This document shows positions 17,109 through 31,941 of a stretch of DNA of 64,000 nucleotides, one piece after another; position 1 is the stretch's first letter, and every line of letters starts with the position of its first letter. The position numbers were made by a program, and so were the translations under genes. The stretch spans positions 1,984,001 to 2,048,000 of the forward strand of contig NZ_VOBC01000001.1 in the NCBI RefSeq assembly GCF_008369195.1. Reading direction: 5' to 3'. The DNA is from Sporosarcina sp. ANT_H38 (GTDB taxonomy: Bacteria; Bacillota; Bacilli; Bacillales_A; Planococcaceae). The notes beneath the pieces were generated by a model, which was not told the origin of the DNA, did not search any database, and saw nothing but the letters and a program-made list of their open reading frames with translations.

Positions 17109-19115
17109 TTAGTTATTGATTAACATTTTCACAGTAGCAAGAACATTGTCCTCTGTGAAACCGAATTCTTTGATGACAGTATCTCCAGGTGCACTTGCCC
17201 CGAATGTGTCAATCGCAATAATTGCGCCTTCGTCACCAACGTATTTATGCCAACCTAATGAAACGCCCATCTCGATACCAAGACGTTTTTTTACTTCTTT
17301 CGGTAATACATTTTGTTTGTACGCATCGTCTTGCTTCTCGAACAAATCCCATGAAGGCATAGAAACTACAGCAACATCGATCCCTTCAGCTAACAATTTC
17401 GATTGCGCAGATACTGCTAGGCTTACTTCTGAACCAGTCGCAATTAAAATTGCATCTGCTTGTTTTTTGTTTGCAGGAGATACGATGTAAGCCCCTTTTT
17501 TAACACCTTCCATAGCAAGTTCAGCTGACTTCGGAAGGACAGTCAAATTTTGACGAGACAATACAAGTGCAGTTGGCGAATTCTTCGATGACACTGCAAT
17601 ATTCCATGCAGCTGCAGTCTCGTTTGCGTCAGCCGGACGAATAACCGATAATCCTGGCATTGCACGAAGTGCAGCAAGATGTTCAACCGGTTCATGTGTT
17701 GGACCGTCTTCACCAACCGCTACGCTGTCGTGTGTGAAGACGTATGTGACCGGTATACCCATAAGTGCTGAAAGACGAATTGCAGGACGTACGTAGTCGC
17801 TGAACACGAAGAACGTTCCACCGAATACATGTAATCCGCCGTGCAAAGTCATTCCATTTAACGCTGTTCCCATTGCAAACTCACGAACACCGAACCAAAT
17901 ATTACGGCCAGAATAATTGGTAGCAAGGAAATCTCCTGCTGCCTTAATTGTTGTCTTGTTAGATCCTGCAAGGTCGGCACTACCACCAAAGAACGAAGGA
18001 AGCTGCTTAGCAATTGCATTGATAGCGTCACCGGAAGCAGAACGTGTCGCGTGAGATGAACCCGCTTCATACGATGGCAAGGATTTTTCGAATCCTTCAG
18101 GCAGTTTACGCTCAATTGCATCTTTCAATTGCTTCGCAAGATCCGCATGTGACGTTTCATATTTTTCAAATAGGTCGTTCCATTCCTGTTCTTTTTGCGC
18201 GCCCAATTTCTCAGCTGCTTCTTGGAATGTTTCATAGACGCCTTCAGGAACATGGAAATCTTCTTCCAATGTCCATTTATAGTATTCTTTTGTCAATTTC
18301 ATTTCATCTTCACCAAGAGGCATACCGTGAGCATCCGATTTTCCGGATCTGTTTGGTGATCCGTAACCAATGACCGTTTTAACTTCGATCATTGTCGGAC
18401 CTCCGACATTACCTTTAGCTTCTTCAATCGCTGTTGAAACAAGGTCAATGTTGTTACCGTCTTCAACACGGATGTAATTCCAGCCATATGATTCAAAACG
18501 TTTACGAATATTTTCAGAGAACGACATATCAAGTTCACCATCTAGTGAAATATCATTGCTATCATATAGGACAATCAGTTTACTTAACTGCAAGTGACCC
18601 GCAAGTGAAATCGCTTCAGCAGCAACGCCTTCCATTAGATCACCATCACCACAAAGAGCATATGTGTAATGGTCTACAACGTCAAAGCTTGGTTGATTGT
18701 ACGTTGCAGCAAGGTGTTGTTCTGCCATTGCCATTCCGACTGCCATTCCGATACCTTGTCCAAGTGGGCCAGTAGTTGCTTCGACGCCGACTGTATGACC
18801 GTATTCGGGATGTCCTGGTGTTTTAGAGTTCCATTGTCTGAAGTTCTTGATTTCATCCATCGGAAGTCCGTATCCGCCAAGATGAAGCAAGCTGTATAGA
18901 AGCATCGAGCCGTGTCCTGCCGAGAGTACGAAACGGTCACGGTTAAACCACTGCGGATTTGAAGGGTTGTGATGCATATGTTTCGTCCAAAGCGTATAAG
19001 CCATCGGAGCTGCTCCCATTGGTAAGCCTGGGTGTCCGGAATTCGCTTTTTCGATTGCGTCAATAGAGAGTGTACGGATTGTGTTAATGGCTAGCTGATC
19101 AATCTGTTTAGTCAT
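17109..19115 (-). CDS. tkt: Transketolase
   Basis: A 668-residue transketolase of normal length. The thiamine-diphosphate motif GDGDLMEG lies near residue 155. The start segment [18 protein letters not shown], the [12 protein letters not shown] histidine region, and the phosphate-binding FGVREFAMG and [16 protein letters not shown] motifs are intact. It transfers C2 units in the non-oxidative pentose phosphate pathway. The start is ATG at 19115 with AAGGATG upstream; the frame runs on to 19136 without support. ynzC lies 74 bp upstream and a strong terminator follows, so tkt closes the yneA-yneB-ynzC-tkt group. Confidence 0.97.
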   Translation of the reverse strand: MTKQIDQLAINTIRTLSIDAIEKANSGHPGLPMGAAPMAYTLWTKHMHHNPSNPQWFNRDRFVLSAGHGSMLLYSLLHLGGYGLPMDEIKNFRQWNSKTPGHPEYGHTVGVEATTGPLGQGIGMAVGMAMAEQHLAATYNQPSFDVVDHYTYALCGDGDLMEGVAAEAISLAGHLQLSKLIVLYDSNDISLDGELDMSFSENIRKRFESYGWNYIRVEDGNNIDLVSTAIEEAKGNVGGPTMIEVKTVIGYGSPNRSGKSDAHGMPLGEDEMKLTKEYYKWTLEEDFHVPEGVYETFQEAAEKLGAQKEQEWNDLFEKYETSHADLAKQLKDAIERKLPEGFEKSLPSYEAGSSHATRSASGDAINAIAKQLPSFFGGSADLAGSNKTTIKAAGDFLATNYSGRNIWFGVREFAMGTALNGMTLHGGLHVFGGTFFVFSDYVRPAIRLSALMGIPVTYVFTHDSVAVGEDGPTHEPVEHLAALRAMPGLSVIRPADANETAAAWNIAVSSKNSPTALVLSRQNLTVLPKSAELAMEGVKKGAYIVSPANKKQADAILIATGSEVSLAVSAQSKLLAEGIDVAVVSMPSWDLFEKQDDAYKQNVLPKEVKKRLGIEMGVSLGWHKYVGDEGAIIAIDTFGASAPGDTVIKEFGFTEDNVLATVKMLINN

Positions 19116-19189
19116 TGTGTACATCCTTCCCGTCATATGTATTTATCTACATATCTTATTTTAGACACTTCATGCAGTGAATGCAAAGC

Positions 19190-19423
19190 TCAGTTTAAAT
19201 ATTTGCCGTTACGTGTGTCTTTCACTTTGTCTGGTGTCACATCGTTGCCCTCAGGATCAAGTACTTTGACGTGTTCAATTGTGTCACGCATCGACGAACG
19301 GAATGTCTCAAGATATTCTTTTCGTAGTTGTGTCTGTTCTTTTGCCTCTTCAATCGACAGACCAGATGTCTTAGATTTTTTTGAAAGTTCATTAATGCGT
19401 TTGATTTTGTCAGCTGATAGCAT
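19190..19423 (-). CDS. ynzC: YnzC-family protein (DUF896)
   Basis: A 77-residue, mostly helical soluble protein. The family pattern is complete: KRINELSKK, GLSIEEAKEQ, LRKEYLETFRSSMR and the C-terminal KVLDPEGNDVTPDKV. DUF896 proteins form a small helical hairpin, and B. subtilis YnzC belongs to the SOS-induced yneA-yneB-ynzC operon. No molecular function is known. GGAGGAAAT precedes the ATG. It is 64 bp downstream of yneB, consistent with the same operon and LexA control. Confidence 0.9.
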   Translation of the reverse strand: MLSADKIKRINELSKKSKTSGLSIEEAKEQTQLRKEYLETFRSSMRDTIEHVKVLDPEGNDVTPDKVKDTRNGKYLN

Positions 19424-19486
19424 ATAATTTCCTCCATTTAGTTTATGAATACAAACGTATACAAAAAGTGCAGAAAGTGCAATGAA

Positions 19487-20454
<968 letters not shown>

Positions 20455-20468
20455 CATTATCCCCCTTG

Positions 20469-20573
20469 CGAATGTCCGTTCGGAATACCTGTTCTGATTA
20501 TAGGAAATGAAAAAGAGATTGTCAACACTTATTCGAACCTGTGTTTGCCAATTTTACAGGAGACTGATATAAT
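20469..20573. promoter_or_regulatory. Divergent lexA/yneA promoters with LexA boxes
   Basis: LexA boxes: CGAATGTCCGTTCG (20469-20482) and CGAACCTGTGTTTG (20534-20547). A weaker third, AGAACAGGTATTCC read on the minus strand, lies at 20482-20495. yneA promoter, minus strand: TTGACA 20520-20525, TATAAT 20497-20502, spacer 17. lexA promoter, plus strand: TTGCCA 20545-20550, TATAAT 20568-20573, spacer 17. The box at 20534 overlaps the lexA -35 region, which accounts for autorepression. Confidence 0.9.
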
Positions 20574-20657
20574 GAATCTATTGAAATAACTAGCTTGTCC
20601 GGAATCTATTTAACGTCTTTCGGAGGTTGTCAGAATATAAGGTGAGAGGTGAATGAA

Positions 20658-21278
20658 ATGAAAAAAATTTCGAAGAGACAAGAAGATATTTTGTCTTTCA
20701 TTAAATCAGAAGTTAAGAAAAAAGGTTACCCACCGTCCGTGAGGGAAATTGGCGAGGCTGTCGGTCTAGCATCAAGTTCAACTGTTCACGGGCATCTAGC
20801 TCGATTGGAAAGCAAAGGTTTCATTAGAAGAGATCCGACAAAACCGAGAGCAATTGAAGTGCTTGATCCTGAAGGGTTAGAAACATTGAAACCGGGTGTT
20901 CTTCATGTACCTCTTGTCGGCAAAGTTACTGCCGGTCTTCCAATTACAGCTATTGAAAACATCGAAGAGTACTTCCCACTGCCTGAATCTTTTGGTACAT
21001 CGGAGGACAATCTGTTCATGCTTGAAATAGTTGGGAACAGTATGATTGAAGCAGGAATCTTGAACGGCGATTACGTCGTTGTTAAACAACAACAGACAGC
21101 TAATAATGGTGAAATTGTCGTCGCAATGACCGAAGATGATGAAGCAACAGTGAAACGGTTCTTTAAAGAAAAAGATTATTTCCGCCTGCAACCTGAAAAT
21201 GCTTCAATGGATCCTATCATTCTTGATAACGTATCGATTCTTGGCAAAGTAGTTGGCGTTTATCGTATGATTCATTAA
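20658..21278 (+). CDS. lexA: LexA repressor
   Basis: A 206-residue LexA. The winged helix is at the N terminus ([21 protein letters not shown] and [16 protein letters not shown]). The self-cleavage Ala-Gly is in VTAGLPI, and the catalytic Ser in GNSMIEAG and Lys in ATVKRFF are present, so RecA-stimulated autoproteolysis should work. The start is ATG at 20658 with AGGTG upstream; a GTG three codons earlier overlaps that site. It represses yneA-yneB-ynzC, itself and, from the box found there, recA. A terminator follows 12 bp after the stop. Confidence 0.97.
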   Translation: MKKISKRQEDILSFIKSEVKKKGYPPSVREIGEAVGLASSSTVHGHLARLESKGFIRRDPTKPRAIEVLDPEGLETLKPGVLHVPLVGKVTAGLPITAIENIEEYFPLPESFGTSEDNLFMLEIVGNSMIEAGILNGDYVVVKQQQTANNGEIVVAMTEDDEATVKRFFKEKDYFRLQPENASMDPIILDNVSILGKVVGVYRMIH

Positions 21279-21290
21279 TTTCAGAATGCA

Positions 21291-21331
21291 AAAGGCTGTT
21301 TCCTTCACTCGAAGGAAACAGCCTTTTTTTT
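21291..21331 (+). terminator. Terminator of lexA
   Basis: A perfect 15-bp stem, AAAGGCTGTTTCCTT with AAGGAAACAGCCTTT, is followed by T residues. Strong and probably unidirectional. Confidence 0.92.
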
Positions 21332-21362
21332 GTTGAAGAATTATCATCACAGTTAGTTAAAT

Positions 21363-22625
21363 TTATTTTCCTATCAAATTTTCTCTAACTAATTTACTGA
21401 TAGATGACAGAACAGCCACTTTTACATGCTCGTATGTGAGGCCACCTTGTACATAAGCCGTATAAGGCGGTCTGATTGGGCCATCTGCAGTTAGCTCGAT
21501 GCTGGAGCCTTGGATGAATGTCCCTGCGGCCATGATGACATCGTCTGTGTAACCAGGCATATATGACGGTTCAGGCGCGTAATGCGAATTGATAGGCGAG
21601 TTCTCTTGAATCGAGCGGCAGAATGCAATCATTTGATCCGCATTTTCAAAAGACACTGATTGTATTAAATCCGTTCTTTTTGCTGTGTAATGTGGTGATG
21701 TATTGAGTCCATAACTTTCAAGGAGTGCGGCCGTGAAAAGAGCTCCTTTCACAGCTTGGCTGACAACGTGCGGGGCCAGGAAAAATCCTTGGTACATTTC
21801 TCGCAGCGTGTCAAGCGATGCTCCCGCCTCCGCCCCAAGACCTGGTGAAGTCATTCGGTATGCACACTTTTCAACAAGATCAGCACGACCGGCGATATAT
21901 CCACCCGTTCTTGCGAGTCCGCCACCTGGGTTTTTAATGAGGGATCCTGCCATTAGGTCGGCCCCCACTTGCGTTGGTTCTTTCTCTTCGACAAATTCGC
22001 CGTAACAATTATCTACAAAGACAATGAGTTCAGGGTTGATTGCTTTCACTTTACGAATCATTTCACCGATTTCATCCACCATGAAAGACGGACGATCCGA
22101 GTAGCCTTTCGACCGCTGAATACCAATCATTTTGGTTTTTGGATGAATATTTTCCGCAATTTCCTCAAAGTTGACCGAACCGTCTTCATTCAAATCAATA
22201 TGTTTGTAAGTGATGCCGTAATCATGAAGTGAACCCGTGTCTTTCCCTTTTCCAGAAACGATTGAATCCAAAGTATCATAGGGTTTCCCTGTAATGTAAA
22301 GCAGTTCATCACCCGGCCTAAGAATCCCGAAAAGACTAATTGAAATTGCATGGGTTCCCGATATTATCTGGTTGCGTACGAGACAATCTTCTGCTCCAAA
22401 AACCTCTGCATAGACTTGTTCCAGCACGTCACGTCCAGCATCGTCATAGCCATAGCCTGTTGAACCGGTCAAATGAAAATCACTCACCGTATTTTTACGG
22501 AATGCCTTTAGCACTTTCCGTTGATTGTAAAAAGCAGTTTTTTCTACACCTTTGAAATAGGGCGCAAGTTTCTCTTCTATTTTTTCAGCATCTTCAAATA
22601 ACAAGTCGTCTTGTTCTGCAAACAT
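21363..22625 (-). CDS. ynbB: YnbB, PLP-dependent methionine gamma-lyase-like protein
   Basis: A 420-residue protein of the YnbB family (PF06838, once called aluminium resistance protein). It belongs to fold-type I PLP enzymes related to cystathionine lyases. The PLP lysine is in SLIKNPGGGLA, the aspartate pairing with the pyridine nitrogen in VFVDNCYGEF, and STGYGYDD and GTHAI are present. The start is ATG at 22625; the frame extends 7 codons upstream without a ribosome binding site. The physiological substrate is unknown. In B. subtilis it lies beside hflX and glnRA; here both are missing and it sits between lexA and a divergent membrane gene. Confidence 0.88.
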   Translation of the reverse strand: MFAEQDDLLFEDAEKIEEKLAPYFKGVEKTAFYNQRKVLKAFRKNTVSDFHLTGSTGYGYDDAGRDVLEQVYAEVFGAEDCLVRNQIISGTHAISISLFGILRPGDELLYITGKPYDTLDSIVSGKGKDTGSLHDYGITYKHIDLNEDGSVNFEEIAENIHPKTKMIGIQRSKGYSDRPSFMVDEIGEMIRKVKAINPELIVFVDNCYGEFVEEKEPTQVGADLMAGSLIKNPGGGLARTGGYIAGRADLVEKCAYRMTSPGLGAEAGASLDTLREMYQGFFLAPHVVSQAVKGALFTAALLESYGLNTSPHYTAKRTDLIQSVSFENADQMIAFCRSIQENSPINSHYAPEPSYMPGYTDDVIMAAGTFIQGSSIELTADGPIRPPYTAYVQGGLTYEHVKVAVLSSISKLVRENLIGK

Positions 22626-22708
22626 GATTCGTATTCCTCTTTTCATTAAATAGTCACTTCATTATCTTATCAGTCTGTTCGTAGAGGTCAATGTTTACAG
22701 GGGCCACA

Positions 22709-22736
22709 TTGATAATTTATGAATACCTGTTAGAAT
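22709..22736 (+). promoter_or_regulatory. Candidate promoter of the TRIC-family gene
   Basis: TTGATA (22709-22714) and TAGAAT (22731-22736) with a 16-bp spacer lie 32 bp before the TTG start. Matches to consensus are moderate. Confidence 0.4.
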
Positions 22737-22767
22737 TCTAAAGGATATATTGAATGGGGGAAGTAAG

Positions 22768-23367
22768 TTGGCTTGGGACGTTTTTAGCTTTATCGGTACT
22801 GCAGCATTTGCCATTTCGGGCGCAATTGTTGCAATGGAAGAAGAATACGATATTTTTGGCGTTTATATATTGGGTATTGTTACTGCATTTGGCGGTGGCG
22901 CTGTTCGTAATGTCTTAATAGGTGTCCCTGTCTCCGTTTTATGGGATCAGCAATTTTTATTTCTTGTTGCAAGTATATTGATAACCATTATTTTCTTTTT
23001 CTCTAGATATCTTCTTGCACATTGGATTAGATGGGGTAATTATTTTGATGCTATTGGATTGGCTGCGTTCGCCATTCAAGGTGCCATGCTGGCTATATCA
23101 CTGAATATGTCGCTTTACGCAATAATGGTTGCAGCAGTCCTGACTGGAGCCGGCGGCGGAGTCATTCGCGACCTTCTAGCAGGTAGAAGACCTCTGATAT
23201 TCAAACGAGAAATCTACGCAGTGTGGGCTGCGATCGCAGGTTTACTTGTCGGCCTTGGCCTATTCAAAAGCGATCTTGCACTTTATGCATTGCTTGTAAT
23301 GACTGCCGGTCTCCGTATTCTTTCACTGATCTTCCACTGGAAACTACCTAACGGAAAAATTCATTAA
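22768..23367 (+). CDS. TRIC/UPF0126-family membrane channel protein
   Basis: A 199-residue protein with seven hydrophobic helices arranged as two related halves. Each half has a glycine-rich motif followed by a conserved Arg: GGGAVRNVLIG and GGGVIRDLLAGRRP. This is the prokaryotic trimeric intracellular cation channel family (E. coli YadS/YicG, B. subtilis YvgT), thought to conduct monovalent cations. The start is TTG at 22768 after GGGGG with 7 bp spacing; a TTG at 22750 precedes that site and is rejected. It is monocistronic and diverges from ynbB. The ion conducted here is not known. Confidence 0.88.
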   Translation: MAWDVFSFIGTAAFAISGAIVAMEEEYDIFGVYILGIVTAFGGGAVRNVLIGVPVSVLWDQQFLFLVASILITIIFFFSRYLLAHWIRWGNYFDAIGLAAFAIQGAMLAISLNMSLYAIMVAAVLTGAGGGVIRDLLAGRRPLIFKREIYAVWAAIAGLLVGLGLFKSDLALYALLVMTAGLRILSLIFHWKLPNGKIH

Positions 23368-23397
23368 GAAAAGCGTAAAGCGTTTGGACCCTAAACA

Positions 23398-23445
23398 TAA
23401 ACAAAAGCGGAACAAGGATTTTACTCCCTGTTCCGCTTTTGTTTA
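23398..23445. terminator. Bidirectional terminator between the TRIC gene and hfq
   Basis: CAAAAGCGGAACA pairs with TGTTCCGCTTTTG around an inner GG/CC, with A/T runs on both sides. It lies between two converging genes and can serve both. Confidence 0.85.
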
Positions 23446-23488
23446 CGTCTAAACTACAGCGCTTCTAAACGGGCGCTTCCGCTTTTGA

Positions 23489-23716
23489 TTACTCTGTTTC
23501 GTCTTTTAAAATAACCGGTTTTGTTGGGACATATGTTGAAATCGCATGCTTGTAAATAAGTTGCTGTTTACCGTCTGATTCTAGCAAGACAGTGTAATTA
23601 TCATACGATTTAATAAGTCCTTTCAGCTGAAAACCATTCAGTAAGAATACCGTTACAAATGTGTTATTCTTTCGCAACGAGTTTAAAAAAGTTTCTTGCA
23701 TGTTAACCTGTTTCAT
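23489..23716 (-). CDS. hfq: RNA chaperone Hfq
   Basis: A 75-residue Hfq. The Sm1 motif ([22 protein letters not shown]) and Sm2 motif ([10 protein letters not shown]) are complete, and the N-terminal [10 protein letters not shown] supplies the distal and proximal RNA-contact residues. The C-terminal tail is very short, as in other Bacillales. It forms a hexamer that binds small RNAs and mRNA. It follows miaA, the order seen in most bacteria, with 45 bp between them. Confidence 0.96.
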   Translation of the reverse strand: MKQVNMQETFLNSLRKNNTFVTVFLLNGFQLKGLIKSYDNYTVLLESDGKQQLIYKHAISTYVPTKPVILKDETE

Positions 23717-23761
23717 ACGCCGAATCCTCCAGTTGTCATAGCTATATTTCTATTGCTCCAC

Positions 23762-24727
23762 TTACTTTATTCGACTTGGATGTTCAAATTCCTTCAATAT
23801 TTCCAAAATTCTATTTAAAATTCCGTTTGTACCCAGTTCTGCATCGAACCAGGAGATATCCAGTTTGTTACGGAAATAGGTCATTTGCCGTTTTGCATAG
23901 TTACGCGTGTTTTTCTTAATTAAGTCAACAGCCTCTTCTTTTTCTAATTTTCCCTCCATGTATAGATGAAGTTCTTTATAACCAATAGCCTGCACAGACT
24001 GCATGCTTCGAATTCCTTCATCCCATAGCTTTTCAGCTTCCTCTAAAAGACCTTTTTCCATCATCAAATCAACGCGTCGATCGATTCGTTCATAAAGTAC
24101 GTCACGGTCCATTTCAAGACCGACGATGAGATGATCATAAAGAGGTGCGTGTCCCGCATCGTCTTCGTGATCATCTTTCGTTTTTCCTGTCACTTCAATG
24201 ATTTCAAGCGCCCGAACAAGCCGGCGATGATTGTTTGGATGAATTTTTTCAGCACTCACTGGATCAAGCTCGACAAGTTTATCATACAGGTATGCGGCCC
24301 CTTTTTCGGCCAATTCCAACTCCAAGCGTTTTCTTACTACGAGATCTGCCGCTTCTTCCGTAAAGCGGAAATCAAACAATACCGATTGTATGTATAAACC
24401 GGTCCCCCCCGCGATAATCGGTGTTTTTCCACGTCCCTGGATATCTTTAATCCAATTACGGACATTCGTTTGGTATTCGGCGACAGAAAAAGGTTCATTC
24501 GGTTCTTTCACATCAAACAAATGATGGGGAATGCCTCCCATTTCTTCCACGGTAATTTTTGCAGTCCCAATATCAAGACCTTTGTACACTTGCATCGCAT
24601 CACCGTTAATGACTTCCCCACCGATTATTTTGGCGAGTTCGACACTTAAAGCCGTCTTCCCGGATGCTGTCGGTCCAACGATTGCAATCACTTCTGGATA
24701 ATTAGTCAATTTTCCCAATCCAATCAT
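23762..24727 (-). CDS. miaA: tRNA dimethylallyltransferase
   Basis: A protein of up to 321 residues with P-loop GPTASGKT at residues 18-25, the [15 protein letters not shown] substrate site, [11 protein letters not shown], and a C-terminal [13 protein letters not shown] tRNA-binding motif. It adds a dimethylallyl group to A37 of tRNAs reading UNN codons, and MiaB (encoded at 33643) then methylthiolates that base. The start is uncertain. The ATG at 24727 overlaps the hydrolase gene by 26 bp and has no clear ribosome binding site; a TTG at 24709 is an alternative. Either way the gene overlaps its upstream neighbour and is probably translated by coupling. Confidence 0.95.
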   Translation of the reverse strand: MIGLGKLTNYPEVIAIVGPTASGKTALSVELAKIIGGEVINGDAMQVYKGLDIGTAKITVEEMGGIPHHLFDVKEPNEPFSVAEYQTNVRNWIKDIQGRGKTPIIAGGTGLYIQSVLFDFRFTEEAADLVVRKRLELELAEKGAAYLYDKLVELDPVSAEKIHPNNHRRLVRALEIIEVTGKTKDDHEDDAGHAPLYDHLIVGLEMDRDVLYERIDRRVDLMMEKGLLEEAEKLWDEGIRSMQSVQAIGYKELHLYMEGKLEKEEAVDLIKKNTRNYAKRQMTYFRNKLDISWFDAELGTNGILNRILEILKEFEHPSRIK

Positions 24728-25619
24728 ATACAGCTTTGAAGACGTGATGTCGATTCTTTTCGTGAAGCATTTCGTGCCTACCGCCTTCGAACAGCATAAC
24801 CGTCACATTCTTCAAACCCGCGTTATCGTATTGCTTTGCTACTTCCCAAACACCCTTCCCATTGTTACCTACCGGGTCTTCATTACCGGAAATAAGTAAA
24901 ATAGAAAGTTTTTCAGGAACTTTTTTCACTTCATCATTATCATGAATTACTCCAAGTCCTTTGAATAAATCCGCAAAAAATTGCGTTGTAGGAACTGTCC
25001 CACAAGCCGGATCAACAATGTACTTCTCAACAGCCTCGGTATCTCTAGACAGCCAGTCGAACGGAGTTTTAGGTTGCTGTACCGATTTATTGAAGCCGCC
25101 AAAAACGAGTTTATTCAAAAAATTATCAGGCTGATCAAAGCCATTTTTCTTTCCGCGTATATAAGCCGCTGCTTGCCCTGCAAAACGGCTAGCTCCAGGG
25201 TCTCCACCCGTCCCTGAAAAGATCGCCAAATCGACTTCGCTTCCGTGGAGCTGGACATACCTTCGTGCAACGAATGATCCCATACTATGGCCAAACAGTA
25301 TAAAACGCGGTGATGGATATTGTTCGCGAAGTTTCGAAATAATTTCGTATGCGTCCTGAACAACGTGGTCAAATCCGTTTTCATCGGCAAAATGGCCTTT
25401 AATCCCATTCATTTTAGCTGTCTTCCCATGTCCCCGGTGATCGTGTCCAGAAACGATATAGCCCTTCGCTACGAGGTATTCTGCAAATTCTTCGTACCTG
25501 CCAATGTGTTCAGCCATGCCGTGAAGAAGATGGATATGCCCTACCGGTTTCCCCTCAGGTTTCGTCACAACTGCATGGGTTAAAAAACCGTCTGTCATTT
25601 CTATTGTCGCTTCCCTCAT
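24702..25619 (-). CDS. Alpha/beta hydrolase, monoacylglycerol lipase/lysophospholipase type
   Basis: A 305-residue soluble hydrolase of the Hydrolase_4 family. It shows the [13 protein letters not shown] oxyanion motif, HDHRGHG, the nucleophile elbow FGHSMGS, an acid in SGNEDPVG and the catalytic His in GGRHEMLHE. It should cleave monoacyl lipids, and the exact substrate is unknown. No signal peptide is seen. Its ATG overlaps the stop of a broken upstream gene in TAATG form, and its 3' end overlaps miaA, so it lies inside an operon reaching hfq. Confidence 0.87.
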   Translation of the reverse strand: MREATIEMTDGFLTHAVVTKPEGKPVGHIHLLHGMAEHIGRYEEFAEYLVAKGYIVSGHDHRGHGKTAKMNGIKGHFADENGFDHVVQDAYEIISKLREQYPSPRFILFGHSMGSFVARRYVQLHGSEVDLAIFSGTGGDPGASRFAGQAAAYIRGKKNGFDQPDNFLNKLVFGGFNKSVQQPKTPFDWLSRDTEAVEKYIVDPACGTVPTTQFFADLFKGLGVIHDNDEVKKVPEKLSILLISGNEDPVGNNGKGVWEVAKQYDNAGLKNVTVMLFEGGRHEMLHEKNRHHVFKAVYDWIGKID

Positions 25620-25915
25620 TAACGTACACCATCCTTCACTTTTGCATCAGTAATTTGACGTTCGAGTTCATGTAAATGACGTATTTTTTCATCCTAGCTG
25701 TAATTAAGAAGGTGTGCCATATAGTGTGTGACCGATTCATTAAACAGTTCAACTTGGTGCATATTAAAATAAAAATCCCGTTGTCATTGTTTCAATCGTT
25801 TGCCGTACATCGTGCGTTCGGTATTCAATATAACCGCCTCCACCAAGAAGGCCGTCCCTTTGAAATAGTGATGCCACCATCTATGTCTAGAACGCCAAAT
25901 TGATAGTCTCACAAG
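25620..25915 (-). pseudogene. Decayed, unrecognised gene before the hydrolase
   Basis: This stretch holds protein-like fragments in different minus-strand frames. One reads FGVLDIDGGITISKGRPS then LLGGGGYIEYRTHDV. A later one reads MHQVELFNESVTHYMAHL, a TAG stop, then DEKIRHLHELERQITDAK and a terminal TAA. The final frame ends as TAATG with the hydrolase start, a normal operonic junction, so a gene once ended here. At least one frameshift and two internal stops separate the pieces. I do not recognise the family. Bases 25916-25970 add nothing clear, and I see no glpK terminator. Confidence 0.5.
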
Positions 25916-25970
25916 AACTGTTTTACTTTCGGTCTTGTAATGGCTGCTAACTTACGTCCCCGACTACTTG

Positions 25971-29331
<3,361 letters not shown>

Positions 29332-29335
<4 letters not shown>

Positions 29336-31899
29336 CCTTTCTTAGGTCTGAGCTTTTCTTTCAATTCATGGATGTATTGCAGTGCTTGAAACGGTGTCAT
29401 ATTAAGTAAATCGGCATCATTCAGACCAGTTAACACTTCTTGTTCATCTGCTGACAAGGTAGACTGCTCTTCATTTTGGATATCAAAAAAGTTCAGTTGT
29501 TGTGGTTCATCTTCACGAACCGTTTGTTTTTCTACATTTTCAAATGTAATAAGTAATGTTTTAGCACGGTTGAGAAGCGATTCAGGTAGACCTGCAAGAT
29601 CTGCAACGTAAATTCCGTAACTTTTATCTGCCGGTCCTGCCATCACTTTATGGAGAAAGACGACTTTACCATCCTGTTCCATCGCGGCAACATGGACATT
29701 TTCAAGCCTGGACAGTTCTTTATCTAAATTGGTAAGTTCATGATAATGGGTAGAAAATAGTGTATTTGCACCGATTTCATTGTGAATATGTTCCATCATC
29801 GCTTGCGCCAATGCCATGCCATCATATGTTGAAGTCCCACGTCCGATTTCATCAAAAAGAAGAAGACTTTGTGCAGTTGCGTTTGCGATAGCGAATTGTG
29901 ATTCCATCATTTCCATCATAAATGTACTTTGTCCTGATGCCAGGTCATCCGCAGCCCCAATTCTTGTGAATATCTGATCGGTGACAGGGAGTAACGCCTG
30001 ATCACAAGGGACATAGCAACCAATCTGTGCCATTACAACAATGAGGGCCACTTGTCGCATATATGTACTTTTACCGGACATATTAGGTCCAGTGATCAGT
30101 AGCATATTTGCTTCTTCAGTCAATTTGCAGTTATTAGGAACATAAAGGGAATGGTCAATCATCTTTTCAACGACTGGATGGCGACCGTTTTTAATTTCCA
30201 AAGATTTCTCATCACGAAATACAGGTTTGACATAGTTACGTTTTTCCGAAACCGCTGCGAATGAAAGAAGAACATCCAGTTCGCTTAATACACTGGCGAG
30301 ATGCTGGATATGACGAATATGGGTTTTCATGGAATCCCGGACTAAGCTGAATAATTGATATTCAAGTTCTTGTCCTTCCGCTTCTGCATTCAGAATGAGG
30401 TCTTCCTTCTCTTTCAATTCAGGAGTTATGTAACGTTCAGCATTCGCAAGCGTCTGCTTTCTTTCATATCGTTCCAAATCGGCAAGATGGATATTGGATT
30501 TTGTAATCTCAATATAATAGCCGAATATTCTGTTGTACCCTATTTTTAATGATTTAATGCCTGTCCGCTCGCGCTCCTCGCGTTCAAGTTCTGCAAGCCA
30601 TGCCTTACCATTTTTTGATGCATCACGGTATTGGTCGAGTTTTTGATCGTAGCCGTCCTTAATAATGCCGCCCTCTTTAACCGATAGTGGAGGATTTTCA
30701 GCAATGGCCAATTCAAGAATTTGTAGCGCTTCTTCGCAACCGTCAATTCGTTCTGAAAACTGATTAAGTAGCGGTCTTTCTGATTCATGAAGCGCTTTTT
30801 TAATGTTTGGGACACGACGGAGTGAGTTACGAAGTTGTGCAAGATCTCTTCCACTCGCGCTGCCCATCGAAATTCGTCCGGCGAGCCGCTCTAAATCGTA
30901 TACTTCTTTCAAGCTCGTCTTCAGTTCATCCCGCAGGAAAAATTCTTCTATCAGTTCAGTCACTGCATCTAGTCGGTTTTCAATTGCTCTTTTTTCAGCG
31001 AGTGGCTGATGAATCCACATTTTCAATTTACGAGCACCCATTGCTGTCACTGTCTCGTCAAGTAGCCAGTAAAGTGTGCCATCCTTACTGCCGTTCCGGA
31101 TAGATTGGATCAGTTCCAGATTGCGCATTGAATTGGCGTCAATGGATAGTTTCGTTTGTTTCTGAATAAATTCAAATGGACGTATATGATCAAGTGCCGT
31201 TTTCTGTGTACGCTTTACATAGGAGACAAGCATGCTACATGCTTCTGTGACATCGGGTGGAATAGCGCCGAATAAATCCTCAGTTTCGAACTGCTCTTCT
31301 CCATACTCGATGGACAATACAATATTACGTTTTGCCATGCTGTCACTGAGAGCGAGATGCAGTCCTTCATCGACAACAACCTCTTTCATACCCAGTGCCT
31401 CAATTTCTGCAATCAGCGTCCGCTCATCGCCTTCAACACACTCCACTTTCCCCTCACCAGTCGCCAGGTCAAGATAAGCGAGTGCATACTTGTTGCCATC
31501 TATAATGTCGGCGGAACCAATGAAATGATTCGTATTTGCATCAATTGTTTTCCCTTCAGTCATCGTACCAGGGGTAATGATCTTAACGACTTCCCTTTTG
31601 ACAATGCCCTTCACGAATTTTGGATCTTCCGTCTGTTCACAAATAGCCACTTTATGCCCTTTACGTACGAGGGTTTCAATATAACCTGCAGCCGCATGAT
31701 ACGGTACACCGCACATCGGAATCCGATCGCGACTACCAGCATCCCGACTTGTTAATGTAATTTCAAGAATTTGAGACGCTTTCTCCGCATCAGTAAAAAA
31801 TAGTTCATAGAAATCACCTAATCTAAAAAATAAGAATGCATCTTCATGCTCCGATTTCACTTTTAAATATTGCTGAATCATTGGTGTGTGAGTTGTCAT
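29332..31899 (-). CDS. mutS: DNA mismatch repair protein MutS
   Basis: An 855-residue MutS. The mismatch-contact Phe30-x-Glu32 is in RLGDFYELF. The ATPase has Walker A GPNMSGKSTYMRQ, the ABC-like signature (ASGQSTFMMEM), Walker B LLFDEIGRGTST and the STHYHEL switch. The C-terminal tail includes a possible beta-clamp motif (QQLNFF). It finds mismatches and recruits MutL. Its promoter, with an extended -10 TGCTATAAT (31932-31940), lies directly beside the hairpin array upstream, so mutS does not depend on cotE transcription. Confidence 0.97.
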
Positions 31900-31931
31900 T
31901 GTTTAACCTCTTTACGTTTACTGTTTTTTAT

Positions 31932-31940
31932 ATTATAGCA
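31932..31940 (-). promoter_or_regulatory. mutS promoter, extended -10
   Basis: On the minus strand TGC precedes TATAAT, an extended -10 element. No good -35 exists at the expected place; instead the first hairpin of the array (31942-31966) occupies it. The start site would be near 31925, giving a leader of about 25 bases. Confidence 0.6.
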
Positions 31941-31941
31941 A

